Part shown: one piece after another, positions 52,336-61,701 of the stretch | Numbering within the stretch: the stretch's first letter is position 1 | Layout: each line of letters opens with the position of its first letter | Source: Kiritimatiellota bacterium B12222 | GTDB lineage: Bacteria > Verrucomicrobiota > Kiritimatiellia > SS1-B-03-39 > UBA6053 | DNA: 64,000 bases | Direction of reading: 5' to 3' | Assembly (NCBI GenBank): GCA_029719485.1 | Contig: CP120722.1 | Location: 1,178,001 to 1,242,000, forward strand | Notes under the pieces: model-generated | What the model was told of the DNA's origin: nothing | What the model saw: the letters and a program-made list of their open reading frames with translations, nothing else | Databases searched by the model: none | Made by a program: the position numbers and the translations under genes

Positions 52336-53328
52336 TTAGGTTGCGGTGCTCATACGTGAAGTAAGTAACACGCTTTGTTGGTAGGCCGGTATGCCAAATT
52401 CTCGGTTGGTAATGAGACGATGTAGAATATTGACGGCGCTGGGGCCGGCCGAACTGAAGGGGGGCCTGAAGGAGAGCATATGCTCGGGAAGCTGAATGTC
52501 GGAATGTGAGAGTTGTACCTGGGGAAGCTCACGAAGTTGTTTGCCCACGGATAATTTATCGAAACCATGTAAATGAGAAAGCACCAGACTGTCGGGTTGA
52601 TTGGTCATAAACCACTCACTAAGATCTTGGGGGCGATCGACTTGTTCTTCGAAGTAGGGCTGAGGAAGGGCGTTGGGTTGACCTTGGTAATGCGCATAGG
52701 CCGCTTGAATGAGAGGGGTGCGCAGGAAGGGATTGTGCGTGCTGTTTAAGATGAATCCGGGTCGGGTGCATCCCCGTTCTCTTAGCCAGTCGATACCGTT
52801 TCGAAGATCCAGTAAAAAATCACGCCCCACGACATGAATACTGTGGTTGACCCAGGTATGTCCCAAGGCGACCCAGGCAAAAGGTTCCCAAGGAAAAGGA
52901 AGTTCATCGTAGTGATGTTCAAACGGGCCGAGGATCACGCCGCGTATTCCGCGCGCTTCCCAAATGGATGCCAAGCGTTTGAGTTCGCGTTGCGTTGGAT
53001 TTTTAAAGGCATAGTGCTCGATGCGATACCCCACCCGACTGCCAAACTCCTCGGCCGTGTCAAAGAGTTCTTGCAGCCAAATCATTTGTGCAGGCGTTTT
53101 GTCGGTGCACCAAGCAATGGTTTCCTTGTGGAAGGTTCCGCGACGTACACGAGAGAGGCCTGCGGAGACCACAGGGTCTAATTGATATCCTTCATTTTTG
53201 AGGGCATCGAGAATTTTTTGAGCCGTTTCGGGTGCCACCCGCGGATCCTGATGTAAGGCGCGGGAAACCGTAGAAGCGGAAATGCCGAGACGGGCTGCGA
53301 TTTCTCGTTGGGAGGGTGGTTTACTCAT
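52336..53328 (-). CDS. LacI-family transcriptional regulator
   Basis: 330 aa from ATG 53328. The start is chosen so that the LacI helix-turn-helix (SQREIAARLGISASTVSRAL at residues 6-25) is at the N-terminus, as in the family. The rest is a type 1 periplasmic-binding-protein-like sugar-sensing domain with RGIRGVILGPFEHH. It diverges from the dehydrogenase operon at 53414, its probable target. The stop converges with the terminator of the ExbBD operon. Confidence 0.9.
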   Translation of the reverse strand: MSKPPSQREIAARLGISASTVSRALHQDPRVAPETAQKILDALKNEGYQLDPVVSAGLSRVRRGTFHKETIAWCTDKTPAQMIWLQELFDTAEEFGSRVGYRIEHYAFKNPTQRELKRLASIWEARGIRGVILGPFEHHYDELPFPWEPFAWVALGHTWVNHSIHVVGRDFLLDLRNGIDWLRERGCTRPGFILNSTHNPFLRTPLIQAAYAHYQGQPNALPQPYFEEQVDRPQDLSEWFMTNQPDSLVLSHLHGFDKLSVGKQLRELPQVQLSHSDIQLPEHMLSFRPPFSSAGPSAVNILHRLITNREFGIPAYQQSVLLTSRMSTAT

Positions 53329-53341
53329 GCAACTGTTGCAT
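53327..53341. promoter_or_regulatory. Perfect 15-bp palindrome at the LacI gene start
   Basis: ATGCAACTGTTGCAT is an exact palindrome around a central T and overlaps the first codon of the LacI gene. LacI-type operators are palindromes, but usually carry a central CG, which this one does not. It is a reasonable autoregulatory site; the target operon start is 73 nt away. Confidence 0.5.
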
Positions 53342-53413
53342 AGCATGAGAGGTTGTGAAAAGACAAGTCTCATTCTATAAGGGATCGCCATGAATCGGAT
53401 TGAAGGTGAAACT

Positions 53414-54493
53414 ATGATGAATGCTATAAAAATTGGTGTGTGTGGTGTGGGTCGCATTGGCGCACACCATTGTCGGCAATTTACGCAAGAGGCCGCGAAC
53501 TATCGCTATGAATTGGTCGCGCTATGTGACGCAGATCCAAAGAGGTTGCATGAAATGGCCTCTGAATTTGGGGCTGAGCCTTATGCAGATTTTGCAGATT
53601 TCCTTGAAAATCCTGAAATGGAGTTGGTGATCATTGCCACTCGTTCTTTGGATCATGCGGTGAATGCACAGCAAGCGCTGGCGGCAGGTAAAAAGGTATT
53701 GTTGGAAAAACCCATCGGGGTGACTGCGGCAGATTACGAGTTGTTGCAGGAACTCGACCGTGACTATCCTGGTAAACTATTTTTCATGCATAATCTGCGT
53801 TTTCAGCCGGCCTTTATGAATATGCAGGAAATTCTTGCTTCGGGCCTGTTGGGCAAAGTGCAGGTAGTTAAACTTTGTAAGCATCACGGTTTCATGCGTC
53901 GCAATGATTGGCAGATGCGTTTGGATTGCGGAGGGGGGCAATTGAGTGTGTGGGGGCCACATCTGATTGATCAGGCTTTGCAATTGATGGGAGCGCCTGT
54001 CGAAAATGTCTGGAGCGATTTGCAGCGGGTGTTGACTCCGGGGGATGCGGATGATCAGGTGAAAATTATCTTGTCCGCAACCAATGGTATGGTGGTGGAC
54101 ATAGAGATCAGTAACTCGGTTGCGTTAGTTAGTCCTTATTACACTGTTTATGGGGATCGAGGTAGTTTGTGCTGCGATCAAGATCAGAAGGTGATTCAGT
54201 TGAGGTATTTGGATCCTTCGTTTACATGGCCTGAGGCTAAAGCCGAGGCGGGGAGTCCGGTAGCTAATGGTTATGGCGCGGCGGATCCTGAGTTGCCCTG
54301 GATTGAAGAAACCCGTAAAGTGACTCCGGAGACCAGTCCTTGGGATCAGGTGGAAATTGAGATCGCCACTCATCTTTATCAAACGTTACGACATGACCTT
54401 CCTTTCCCGATAAAAAATGCGGATGCGCTGGAGGTGTTTCGCATCACGGAAGTGGTGAAAAAACAAAATTCTCAATTTAAGTGGGTGGGTTAA
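53414..54493 (+). CDS. Gfo/Idh/MocA family oxidoreductase (inositol 2-dehydrogenase-like)
   Basis: 359 aa from ATG 53414 (AAGGTG 6 nt upstream); ATG 53390 is a longer reading. Rossmann motif IGVCGVGRIGAHHCRQF and the family lysine in KVLLEKPIGVTAADYE. GAHH and the lysine region resemble inositol/sugar dehydrogenases. It opens a run of three related dehydrogenases under the divergent LacI regulator. The stop is ahead of the next gene by 5 nt. Confidence 0.9.
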   Translation: MMNAIKIGVCGVGRIGAHHCRQFTQEAANYRYELVALCDADPKRLHEMASEFGAEPYADFADFLENPEMELVIIATRSLDHAVNAQQALAAGKKVLLEKPIGVTAADYELLQELDRDYPGKLFFMHNLRFQPAFMNMQEILASGLLGKVQVVKLCKHHGFMRRNDWQMRLDCGGGQLSVWGPHLIDQALQLMGAPVENVWSDLQRVLTPGDADDQVKIILSATNGMVVDIEISNSVALVSPYYTVYGDRGSLCCDQDQKVIQLRYLDPSFTWPEAKAEAGSPVANGYGAADPELPWIEETRKVTPETSPWDQVEIEIATHLYQTLRHDLPFPIKNADALEVFRITEVVKKQNSQFKWVG

Positions 54494-54498
54494 TTCAA

Positions 54499-55521
54499 AT
54501 GAAAAGAATAAAAATAGGTCAGCTCGGAATTTGTCATGAACATGCTGCTGCAAAAATCGATACCTTGCGGGAGTTGAGTGATGTCTTTGAATTCGTAGGG
54601 GTAGTGGATGATCGCGCCACCACTGCGAATCGTTTTGCGGGGGATGATTTGAGATCTTACGAGGGCCTTACCTGGATGAGTGAAGAGGAATTGTTTGCGA
54701 CGCCAGGCTTACAAGCTGTCGTCGTGGAGACGCCCAATTTAGATTTGGTTCCGACGGCGTTGCGTTGCATGGAACAGGGCTTTCATATGCACATGGATAA
54801 ACCGGCAGGGAACGATCTCGCTTTATTTGATCAACTGTTGAAAGGCTGCCAAGAAAAACAACTCTCCCTGCAGTTGGGGTATATGTTGCGGAGTAATCCC
54901 GCGGTTCAATTTTGTCAGCGCATCGTTCAAGAGGGGTGGTTAGGTGATGTGTTTCAGGTTCAAGCCGATATGAATCATGATTACGGGGGAGAGGGGTATC
55001 AGCAGTATATCGGGAAAATTGAAGGGGGAATTATGTTTAACTTGGGTTGCCACCTTATTGACTTCATGGTGGCCTTGCTGGGACGACCTGAAGCTGTAAC
55101 GCCTTTTCTGTCGGGAACGGCGAATGTAGACAAAGGCATTCAAAATAATGGTTTGGCAGTTTTGAGTTATCCGCATGCCACAGTGACGATCTGTAGTTGT
55201 AGTCAGGCTGTGGATGGAATTCGTCAGCGGCGTTTAACCGTGAATGGCACCAAGGGGACTTTCGATGTACAGCCTTTGGAACTCTACGATGGAAGTCCCA
55301 TTCATGCACGTTTGATATTGGCTGAGGGCAATGCGGAATTTGAAGCGGGGAGTCATGACATAGAACTTCCCGGTTTTACCGATCGGTATCGCGCACAATT
55401 TTTGGAGTTGGCTCAAATGATAAACGGAGAACTTGTGAACCCCTACAGTTTTGAGCACGATCGTGTGGTGCAAGAAGTGGTGATGGCGGCTTCGGGGTTG
55501 ACGACATGGAGATCGATATGA
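54499..55521 (+). CDS. Gfo/Idh/MocA family oxidoreductase
   Basis: 340 aa from ATG 54499. Rossmann region IKIGQLGICHEHAAAKIDTL is atypical: the usual glycine-rich GxGxxG is degraded to QLGICHEH, so cofactor use is uncertain. The loop HMDKPAGNDLALFDQL carries DKPAG where the family lysine normally is. The C-terminal domain is intact (GGIMFNLGCHLIDFM). Substrate probably chemically related to that of its neighbours, since all three dehydrogenases are linked by short gaps or overlap. An upstream in-frame GTG at 54481 overlaps the previous gene. Confidence 0.87.
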   Translation: MKRIKIGQLGICHEHAAAKIDTLRELSDVFEFVGVVDDRATTANRFAGDDLRSYEGLTWMSEEELFATPGLQAVVVETPNLDLVPTALRCMEQGFHMHMDKPAGNDLALFDQLLKGCQEKQLSLQLGYMLRSNPAVQFCQRIVQEGWLGDVFQVQADMNHDYGGEGYQQYIGKIEGGIMFNLGCHLIDFMVALLGRPEAVTPFLSGTANVDKGIQNNGLAVLSYPHATVTICSCSQAVDGIRQRRLTVNGTKGTFDVQPLELYDGSPIHARLILAEGNAEFEAGSHDIELPGFTDRYRAQFLELAQMINGELVNPYSFEHDRVVQEVVMAASGLTTWRSI

Positions 55522-56678
55522 GCGAAAAAACTTGGAATGTTGTGATTTCACGAGACAGCGCGGTACCTAGCTTGGGATTGCATGGACTGCATGTGGCCTT
55601 TCGCGGACTGCCCCATGTGGAGGTAGGAGGTTTCTTCGATTCACGAGCAGATGATCTTGAAAGCATCATGGCTGCGACCCAAGCGAAACGTCATTATCGA
55701 AACTACGTTGAAATGCTCGATACGGAAAAACCGGATATCGTGGTGATCTGTTCCCGTCATCCCAACGATCACTTTGATCAAATTATACAAGCTGCCGAAC
55801 GAGGGATTCATATCTACTGTGAAAAGCCGATGACGGTGAGTCTCGCAGAAGCAGATGCGATTATTGAATGTCTTGAAAAGACAGGTGTGAAACTCTGCAT
55901 GGCGCATCCGGCCCGCTATGATGCTCATTTTTTACAGATGAAAAATATGATTGAGGCAGGGGAGATCGGCAAACCCATGACGGTTTATGGACGTGGAAAA
56001 AGTGATCATCGAGGCGGAGGGGAAGACTTGATGGTTTTGGGTACCCATATACTTGATGTGCAAACCTGGATGTTTGGTCAGCCCGAATCGGTTTGGGCGG
56101 AAGTGTTGACGGAAGGTCAAGCGATTAAAGCGGGAGTATGTGCGGAAACGGTAGAGCCGATTGGCCCCACGGCGGGAGATCATGTTTTTGCGTCTTTTCG
56201 CTTTCCTCATGAGGTTCGGGGATTGTTTGAAAGTCGACGCGGTTTGGTCTCGGATCCACATCGTCAACGCGGTCGCTTGGGCCTGTCTGTAATCGGAACC
56301 AAAGGAACCCTCTCGTTACGATTTGATGACATGGCGGATGCAACCCTCAAATGGAGCCGGCTTTCCTCGCCACCCGATGATGATGCGCTCTTCGAAGAGG
56401 TTCCGGTCATAGAAGGGAAAGAGGTTCCGGGAGCGCTCCCCCTAGAGTATTCCTTACTGGGCAATCAAACGCCCATGGCGTCCATGTTCCTTAAAAGCAA
56501 TCGCTATGCGGCCTGGGACTTAATGCAGTCTATTTTGACTGACCGTCAACCCGTTTCAAATATGATGAATGCCCGTGTCGCCTTAGAAATGATTTACGGG
56601 ATTTATGCCTCACAACTTTCGGAGAGCGTTATTCGTTTTCCCTTAACCCACCGAGAACATCCTTTGGAAATGAAATGA
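55518..56678 (+). CDS. Gfo/Idh/MocA family oxidoreductase
   Basis: 386 aa from ATG 55518, chosen because GGAG lies 6 nt upstream and the start overlaps the previous stop (ATGA). The N-terminus lacks the standard GxGxxG motif (TWNVVISRDSAVPSLGLHGL), but the downstream features fit: IHIYCEKPMTVSLAEADAI with the family lysine, and the dimerisation domain (GGGEDLMVLGTHILDVQ). It is the third dehydrogenase in a row, suggesting stepwise oxidation or epimerisation of a sugar or cyclitol. Confidence 0.87.
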   Translation: MSEKTWNVVISRDSAVPSLGLHGLHVAFRGLPHVEVGGFFDSRADDLESIMAATQAKRHYRNYVEMLDTEKPDIVVICSRHPNDHFDQIIQAAERGIHIYCEKPMTVSLAEADAIIECLEKTGVKLCMAHPARYDAHFLQMKNMIEAGEIGKPMTVYGRGKSDHRGGGEDLMVLGTHILDVQTWMFGQPESVWAEVLTEGQAIKAGVCAETVEPIGPTAGDHVFASFRFPHEVRGLFESRRGLVSDPHRQRGRLGLSVIGTKGTLSLRFDDMADATLKWSRLSSPPDDDALFEEVPVIEGKEVPGALPLEYSLLGNQTPMASMFLKSNRYAAWDLMQSILTDRQPVSNMMNARVALEMIYGIYASQLSESVIRFPLTHREHPLEMK

Positions 56679-56727
56679 TGTTACGTTCAATTTTATCTCA
56701 ACACCCTATTCGAAAAAGGAAATGACC

Positions 56728-57699
56728 ATGCACGCAATTCTTATTAATGAACAAAATGAACTTGTTTGGAGTGAAGTTCCAAACCCTACTCGTAAAACTG
56801 GCGAAGTGATTATCGATATTCGCGCCGCGGCCCTGAATCGGGCTGATTTAATGCAACGCGCCGGGAACTATCCTCCTCCGCCTGAATGGCCGGATTGGAT
56901 GGGCTTGGAAGTGTCCGGGGTGATTGCTGAAGCTTCGGCCGAGAGCCGTTGGAAGGTGGGGGACAAGGTGTGTGCTCTATTGGGTGGTGGTGGATATGCC
57001 GAGCAAGTGACCGTTCCTGAAGATATGGTGTTGTCCATTCCTGAGGGCCTTTCTTTTGTAGAAGCGGCCGCAATCCCAGAAGCTTTTGCCACTAGCTATT
57101 TGAATCTTTGCTGTGAAGGCGGAATGAAGAAAGGCGACACGGTGTTTATTCAGGCGGGGGCCAGTGGTTTGGGAATGGCTGCGATTCAGTTGGCCAAAAC
57201 CTATGGTGCAAAAGTAGTGACTACGGTGAGTAGCGAAGAAAAAGCCGCATTCGTACGTTCGTTGGGGGCAGACGTCGTAATCAACCGTAAAAAAGAAGAT
57301 ATTGCCACCGTGTTGGCTGACCATCCGGTGGATGTGGCCATGGACTGTGTCGCGGGTAAAAACTTAGGGCCATGCCTTAAAACCATGGCACGCGGTGGAC
57401 GCTGGATTGTGATTGCTACTTTGGGAGGGCCGGGCAGTGATCTCGATATGCTGGATTTCTTCAAGCGCGGGGTCAAATTGATCGGCAGTACCTTGCGGAG
57501 TCGCAGCAGTGAAATGAAAGCTGAAATTTTGGGTGGACTTGAAAAAGAGCTATGGGAGGCCTTCTCTTCGGGTGCACTTCAACCTATTATCCATGCTTCT
57601 CTGCCCATTGAACAGGCGGCGGCGGCTCATGATATCCTGCAGGCGGATCAAAACCTCGGAAAGGTGGTGTTGACCGTGGGGGATGCGGAGGAACTGTGA
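56728..57699 (+). CDS. Zinc-independent quinone oxidoreductase (MDR family, PIG3-like)
   Basis: 323 aa from ATG 56728 (AAGGA 7 nt upstream); a start at 56722 would be too close to it. MDR fold: [36 protein letters not shown]-type N-terminus ([16 protein letters not shown]), then the cofactor motif [16 protein letters not shown] and the HLGG-type region. The [10 protein letters not shown]..YPPP signature matches NADPH:quinone oxidoreductases of the PIG3 group. Follows the dehydrogenase run by 49 nt. Confidence 0.88.
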   Translation: [323 protein letters not shown]

Positions 57700-58127
57700 A
57701 AATAACCGCCCCCCGCTGTTAGGGATCAGAGGCCATCACACTTGCTCGCGTGGAGCATGTAAAGCTCATAAAGCCCTTCTCCGTTAAGGGGAGGGGCTGT
57801 GATGTATGCGACGCATGTGTGTCCCTCGAAGTCAGAGTGGATGTATCGCTTGAATTGAGTTGGAGGATGTTGTCACCCTGGGCCCAGCCCTCGCTTGTCA
57901 TAGGATGGGGAGTATTTGCCTACCCCCTTTTGGGGCATCTTTGTTGAGGAAGCGCTGGCTGGAAAAGCAGATGATTCTCCGCCGATTTCTGAATAAGTTC
58001 GGGAGAGAATTCTTTTGTGTGATCCTGGATGGAAAGCATGGTAGAAAAGGGGGCAAGGTTGCATGATGCATATTGCGTACGTCTGTACCTTGACCCTAAA
58101 GTGTTTTTCGGATACCGGGATGAAGTT
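57700..58127. other. Intergenic stretch before the CE7-like esterase
   Basis: 428 nt without a convincing gene. A hairpin AGCCCTTCTCC / GGGGAGGGGCT (57772-57798, 11 bp with two G-T pairs, 5-nt loop) could be a weak terminator of the preceding operon, though no long T-tract follows. An upstream extension of the next gene to 58029 is open but not supported by family length. Confidence 0.4.
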
Positions 58128-59114
58128 ATGAAATTTGCTTCCACTCCTCACGAATTTGATTTTGACCCCACTTACGGACATTCGGTTCCCGATTTACAGA
58201 ATATCCGTTATCATGATCCTGAACCTGAAGATTTTGCTGATTTTTGGCAGGATCTTTATCGCAAAGCGATGGAGGTTCCTTTGGAGTTGGAGATCGAAGA
58301 GGATAAGCCTTTAGACGACGGATTCCGCTGTTTGTTGGTGCGCTATCAGGTCTGGGGAGGATATCGGGCTGGCGCCTGGGTGATTTTTCATGAAGATCAC
58401 CCGCGTCCTGATTTAGGGATCGTATACGGCCATGGTTATGGCGGACGGGAAGCCCCGGAGATTTCTTTAGCTGCTAAAGATCGGATTTTGATTTTCACTC
58501 TGGCACCAGGTTTTCATCTTTCACAAGATCCTGCTTTGCCGGTAAATGATTCGAGCCTTCATGTGCTTTATGGGATTGAGTCACGGGAGAGTTATGTGTT
58601 GGCCTCTTGTGCGGCCACAATTTGGAGAGGGGTGGATGTATTGTCGGAGCTTACGCAAGGATCGATCACACGTTTTCATTATCACGGGTGGAGTTTTGGT
58701 GGGGGGATGGGGGCTTTGTCAGTGCCCTGGGAATCGCGTTTCCAAAGTGCCGAACTGGGACATGTCACCTTTGCAAACCATCCTTTCCGTCTGCGGAATG
58801 AGTGTGTGGGCAGTGGTGCTGCGGTGAGACGGCGTTGGTTGGAAGATCCTGCTATCGAAGAGACGCTACGCTATTATGACGCGGCCTTTTCTGTAAGGCA
58901 TCTGCGTATTCCTGTGGTCTTTGGATGTTCATGTTTTGATCCGGCGGTGCCACCTCCGGGGCAATGGTCTGCCGCTAATTCCCATCCTGGACCTAGTCTT
59001 GCGACCGCCTTTCCTGTGGGCCACTTTGATTATACGCATCCGCAATCCCCAGAGGCGGAAGAGCAGCATACTCAAAACCTCAAGGAGTTGATGCCTTGGG
59101 TGCTGAGAGTGTAA
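58128..59114 (+). CDS. Acetylxylan-esterase-like alpha/beta hydrolase (CE7 type)
   Basis: 328 aa from ATG 58128, matching CE7 length (about 320); ATG 58029 would add 33 non-family residues. Family opening EFDFDPTYGHSVPDLQNIRY then EPEDFADFWQDLY. The nucleophile is Ser in GWSFGGGMG (most CE7 have GxSQGG, so F replaces Q), Asp in CFDPAVPP and His in GHFDYTHP. It should remove acetyl groups from sugars or cephalosporin-like esters. No signal peptide, so it acts in the cytoplasm on imported acetylated oligosaccharides. Confidence 0.82.
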   Translation: MKFASTPHEFDFDPTYGHSVPDLQNIRYHDPEPEDFADFWQDLYRKAMEVPLELEIEEDKPLDDGFRCLLVRYQVWGGYRAGAWVIFHEDHPRPDLGIVYGHGYGGREAPEISLAAKDRILIFTLAPGFHLSQDPALPVNDSSLHVLYGIESRESYVLASCAATIWRGVDVLSELTQGSITRFHYHGWSFGGGMGALSVPWESRFQSAELGHVTFANHPFRLRNECVGSGAAVRRRWLEDPAIEETLRYYDAAFSVRHLRIPVVFGCSCFDPAVPPPGQWSAANSHPGPSLATAFPVGHFDYTHPQSPEAEEQHTQNLKELMPWVLRV

Positions 59115-59174
59115 TTCGTTCCTGAGAGAGGTATTGCTGTCGTGCAGGATTCGTGGTGTTTTAGAGGGGAGGTC

Positions 59175-59738
59175 TTAGGTCCAAGGAAGCCAGGGAAGTC
59201 CTTCCTGTAATCCCTGCCGCATGCGATCCTCAGAGTCTTGCTGATAGCCATAAACCCTGATCCCAAAAATATGGAGCATGATGCTGGTCGCGCGCCGTTG
59301 GCTGAGTTCCGGGTTGAATTCCGTCTCGAGGCTGCTTCTGAACAGGGCTTCCATCAGTGCTAGTTTTTCGGAGGCCAATTTGTGAAGTTCATTCCCTTCC
59401 GCGGCGAGTTCCAGACGGGTTTTTAACAAAAAGCAACTGCAGTAATTGTCTTGGGTGGATTGGGCGATGTTATCTTCGAAGATCTGACAGATGCCTTTCA
59501 GAACATTGGGGGCATTTTCCAGCACTTGCCTTGTGCGGGTAATGGATGTTTGGGCGTAACGTTCCAAGGCTTCCCGAAAGAGGCCTTCTTTGTTTCCGAA
59601 TGCCAAATAGATCGATCCCGGCTTTAGACCCGTCGCTTGTACCACCTGTTGCATGGAGGACGCGCTGTATCCGTGTTGCCAGAACAGGAGGATCGCCTTG
59701 TCGATTACTTCTTCTCGATTAAATTGTGCTTTGGCCAT
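59175..59738 (-). CDS. TetR-family transcriptional repressor
   Basis: 187 aa from ATG 59738 (GAGGAG 7 nt upstream); a longer reading to 59786 is less likely. The N-terminal helix-turn-helix is NREEVIDKAILLFWQHGYSA then MQQVVQATGLKPGSIYLAFG, typical for TetR. The C-terminus is the ligand domain. CSCFLLKTRLELA is typical of the TetR_C domains of peroxide/electrophile regulators. It diverges from the carboxymuconolactone-decarboxylase-like gene; two palindromic operators lie in between. Confidence 0.92.
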   Translation of the reverse strand: MAKAQFNREEVIDKAILLFWQHGYSASSMQQVVQATGLKPGSIYLAFGNKEGLFREALERYAQTSITRTRQVLENAPNVLKGICQIFEDNIAQSTQDNYCSCFLLKTRLELAAEGNELHKLASEKLALMEALFRSSLETEFNPELSQRRATSIMLHIFGIRVYGYQQDSEDRMRQGLQEGLPWLPWT

Positions 59739-59793
59739 GAGACTCCTCGGGTCGTAGTGCTGAACTGTGTTTGATGTAGTATACAACTTTATT

Positions 59794-59809
59794 TTGAATA
59801 GTCATTCAA
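59794..59809. promoter_or_regulatory. TetR operator candidate 1
   Basis: TTGAATAGTCATTCAA has perfect 6-bp arms (TTGAAT / ATTCAA) around AGTC. A near-identical copy lies 24 bp away. The site lies between the divergent TetR and CMD genes. Confidence 0.7.
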
Positions 59810-59817
59810 AATATTAC

Positions 59818-59833
59818 TTGAATAATCGTTCAA
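59818..59833. promoter_or_regulatory. TetR operator candidate 2
   Basis: TTGAATAATCGTTCAA repeats the first operator with three changes and keeps the inverted TTGAA/TTCAA arms. The 24-bp centre-to-centre spacing is a little over two helical turns. Confidence 0.65.
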
Positions 59834-59902
59834 CATGACATAGTTTGTGAATCTGAAACAAAATGTTTTGGATAACCCTACTCTTAACCCCATGGAGAAT
59901 TT

Positions 59903-60451
59903 ATGAAGCCCTTTACAATTCACAACATCGAAACAGCCCCCGAAGACAGCAAAGCTCTCTTGGAAGATATACAGAGCAAGAGTGGCATGATTGCTAACCT
60001 TCAAGGAATTATGGCGGAGGCTCCAGGATTATTGGCAGGGTATCAAACCCTGCATGCGCTGGCCTTGCAAAGCTCCTTCACCGACGAAGAAGTGACCGTG
60101 ATCTGGCAAACCTTTAATGTGGAACACGCCTGTCATTACTGTGTACCGGCCCATACCATGATTGCTCAAATGATGAAAATTGATCCGGCTATCACCGAAG
60201 CCCTACGCACACGCAGTACTTTACCCACAGAAAAACTGCAGGTGTTGCATGAAACTGCTTTGTTGATGAGTCAAAAAAGAGGGAATTTGACGGACGAAGA
60301 TGTAGAAAAATTTTATGCCGTTGGGTATGAAAACCGTCAACTCTTAGAGATTGTGCTTATCCTGTCTCAGAAAGTGATCAGCAATTATGTAAATCATTTA
60401 GCTGAAACGCCCTTAGATCCTCCCTTTGTACCCTTTGCTTGGGAAAAGTAA
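59903..60451 (+). CDS. Carboxymuconolactone decarboxylase / AhpD-like protein
   Basis: 182 aa. The redox/proton-relay motif is E74-HAC-HYC-VPAH (C77, C80, H84), the CxxC...H arrangement of AhpD-like alkylhydroperoxidases. CMD-family proteins either reduce peroxides or decarboxylate lactones; with CxxC present, peroxidase or peroxide-related detoxification is favoured. GGAG lies 5 nt before the ATG. Transcribed divergently from TetR and followed by an MFS transporter in the same direction (53-nt gap), so the trio looks like a stress-responsive unit. Confidence 0.87.
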   Translation: MKPFTIHNIETAPEDSKALLEDIQSKSGMIANLQGIMAEAPGLLAGYQTLHALALQSSFTDEEVTVIWQTFNVEHACHYCVPAHTMIAQMMKIDPAITEALRTRSTLPTEKLQVLHETALLMSQKRGNLTDEDVEKFYAVGYENRQLLEIVLILSQKVISNYVNHLAETPLDPPFVPFAWEK

Positions 60452-60504
60452 GCCTACCCACTCGCACGAGTGACAGTACTGAAAACGGCTGAAAAAAAAA
60501 CTTC

Positions 60505-61701
60505 ATGGACCTTTATTCAAAAAACACAATGTTGTGGGTGCTCGGGTTTATGTTGTTCCTCGCGAATGGTGACAACTATGCCGCGGCATCATTACTCAAT
60601 GACATCGCTGTCGATTTGGATCTCACCTTAAGTAAAGCCGCTTTGTCGGTGATGGCTTACATGATGTCCTTTGGACTCTTTACGTTGGTCTTTGGTCCCT
60701 TGTCGGACCGCTTTGGCAAAGTGAAGGTGTTTTTGACGGCCTCCATGGGGACAGCCGTTTTCAGTATTCTGGGTGCTTTTGCTTTTGATCTGCCTTCCTT
60801 GGTGGTTTTACGAGCCATCAATGGCATGTTTGGAGCCGGCATTTTTCCGGTGGCCTTTGCGTTGATTGGTGACTGCTTTGACGCAGAAGAGCGACAGATG
60901 GCCATTGCTAAAACCATGGGTATGGCTTTTCTGGGGGCGGCCACGGCCACAGCCATTGGAGGAGCTGTGGCCTATTGGGGTTCTTGGCGTTTTGTGTATT
61001 TGATCTACGGTATTGCAGAACTCATTTTGGTGGTGATGATGATGCGGATCCTGAAAAAAGATAAACCCTCCCTAAACCGAATTCCTTCCTGGGTCGCGTA
61101 TCGACGGGTGTGGAGTCATCTGCGGTTTATGCGACTTACTTTCGTGATCTTTTGGGTCGGGTTCAGTGTATTTGGCACCTTCACCTATTCCGGAATCTTG
61201 ATTCAGCAGTCCACTTCATACACTGTACTTACCGTGGGGCTGTTTCTTTCCCTGTTTGGCGTTGGGACGGTTGCGGGAGGTCGTTTAGCCCCCATGTTAC
61301 GTCGAAAAACGCGAAATGCATTTCTAGTGATTACGGGATTTCTGGGCTTTGGTTCAATGCTGATTCTCTCAGCCGGCTTGCCTATAGGTTTTACCGCCAT
61401 GGGATTGCTAGGATTCGGAATGGCCTTTGTCTTATTGCAATCGACGTTGGTCGCCACCATCATCGAAAAGCATCCTGAAATTAAAGGAACAGTAATGTCG
61501 ATGTCAGGATTTAATCTTTTTTTGGGAGGGGCATGTGGCACGGCCCTCAATGCAGGAGTGATGAATGCGCATGGACCTGAAGTTATATTTTATTATGCCT
61601 CATTCCTTTTTTTGACCGCCAGCCTTTTGGCTGCAGTCTTTGTGGCACGATTTGAAATGCGAAAGAAAATCGCTCTTCGCTCGTGTGAAGTGGTGTACTG
61701 A
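60505..61701 (+). CDS. MFS transporter
   Basis: 398 aa with 12 predicted membrane helices. The MFS signature GPLSDRFGKVKVFL near residues 66-79 (loop 2-3) is intact. Likely a drug or small-molecule exporter of the DHA1 type, as suggested by the neighbouring TetR and CMD genes; the substrate is unknown. The start has a weak Shine-Dalgarno sequence. The stop is immediately followed by a field of tRNA-Pro-derived repeats. Confidence 0.9.
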   Translation: MDLYSKNTMLWVLGFMLFLANGDNYAAASLLNDIAVDLDLTLSKAALSVMAYMMSFGLFTLVFGPLSDRFGKVKVFLTASMGTAVFSILGAFAFDLPSLVVLRAINGMFGAGIFPVAFALIGDCFDAEERQMAIAKTMGMAFLGAATATAIGGAVAYWGSWRFVYLIYGIAELILVVMMMRILKKDKPSLNRIPSWVAYRRVWSHLRFMRLTFVIFWVGFSVFGTFTYSGILIQQSTSYTVLTVGLFLSLFGVGTVAGGRLAPMLRRKTRNAFLVITGFLGFGSMLILSAGLPIGFTAMGLLGFGMAFVLLQSTLVATIIEKHPEIKGTVMSMSGFNLFLGGACGTALNAGVMNAHGPEVIFYYASFLFLTASLLAAVFVARFEMRKKIALRSCEVVY

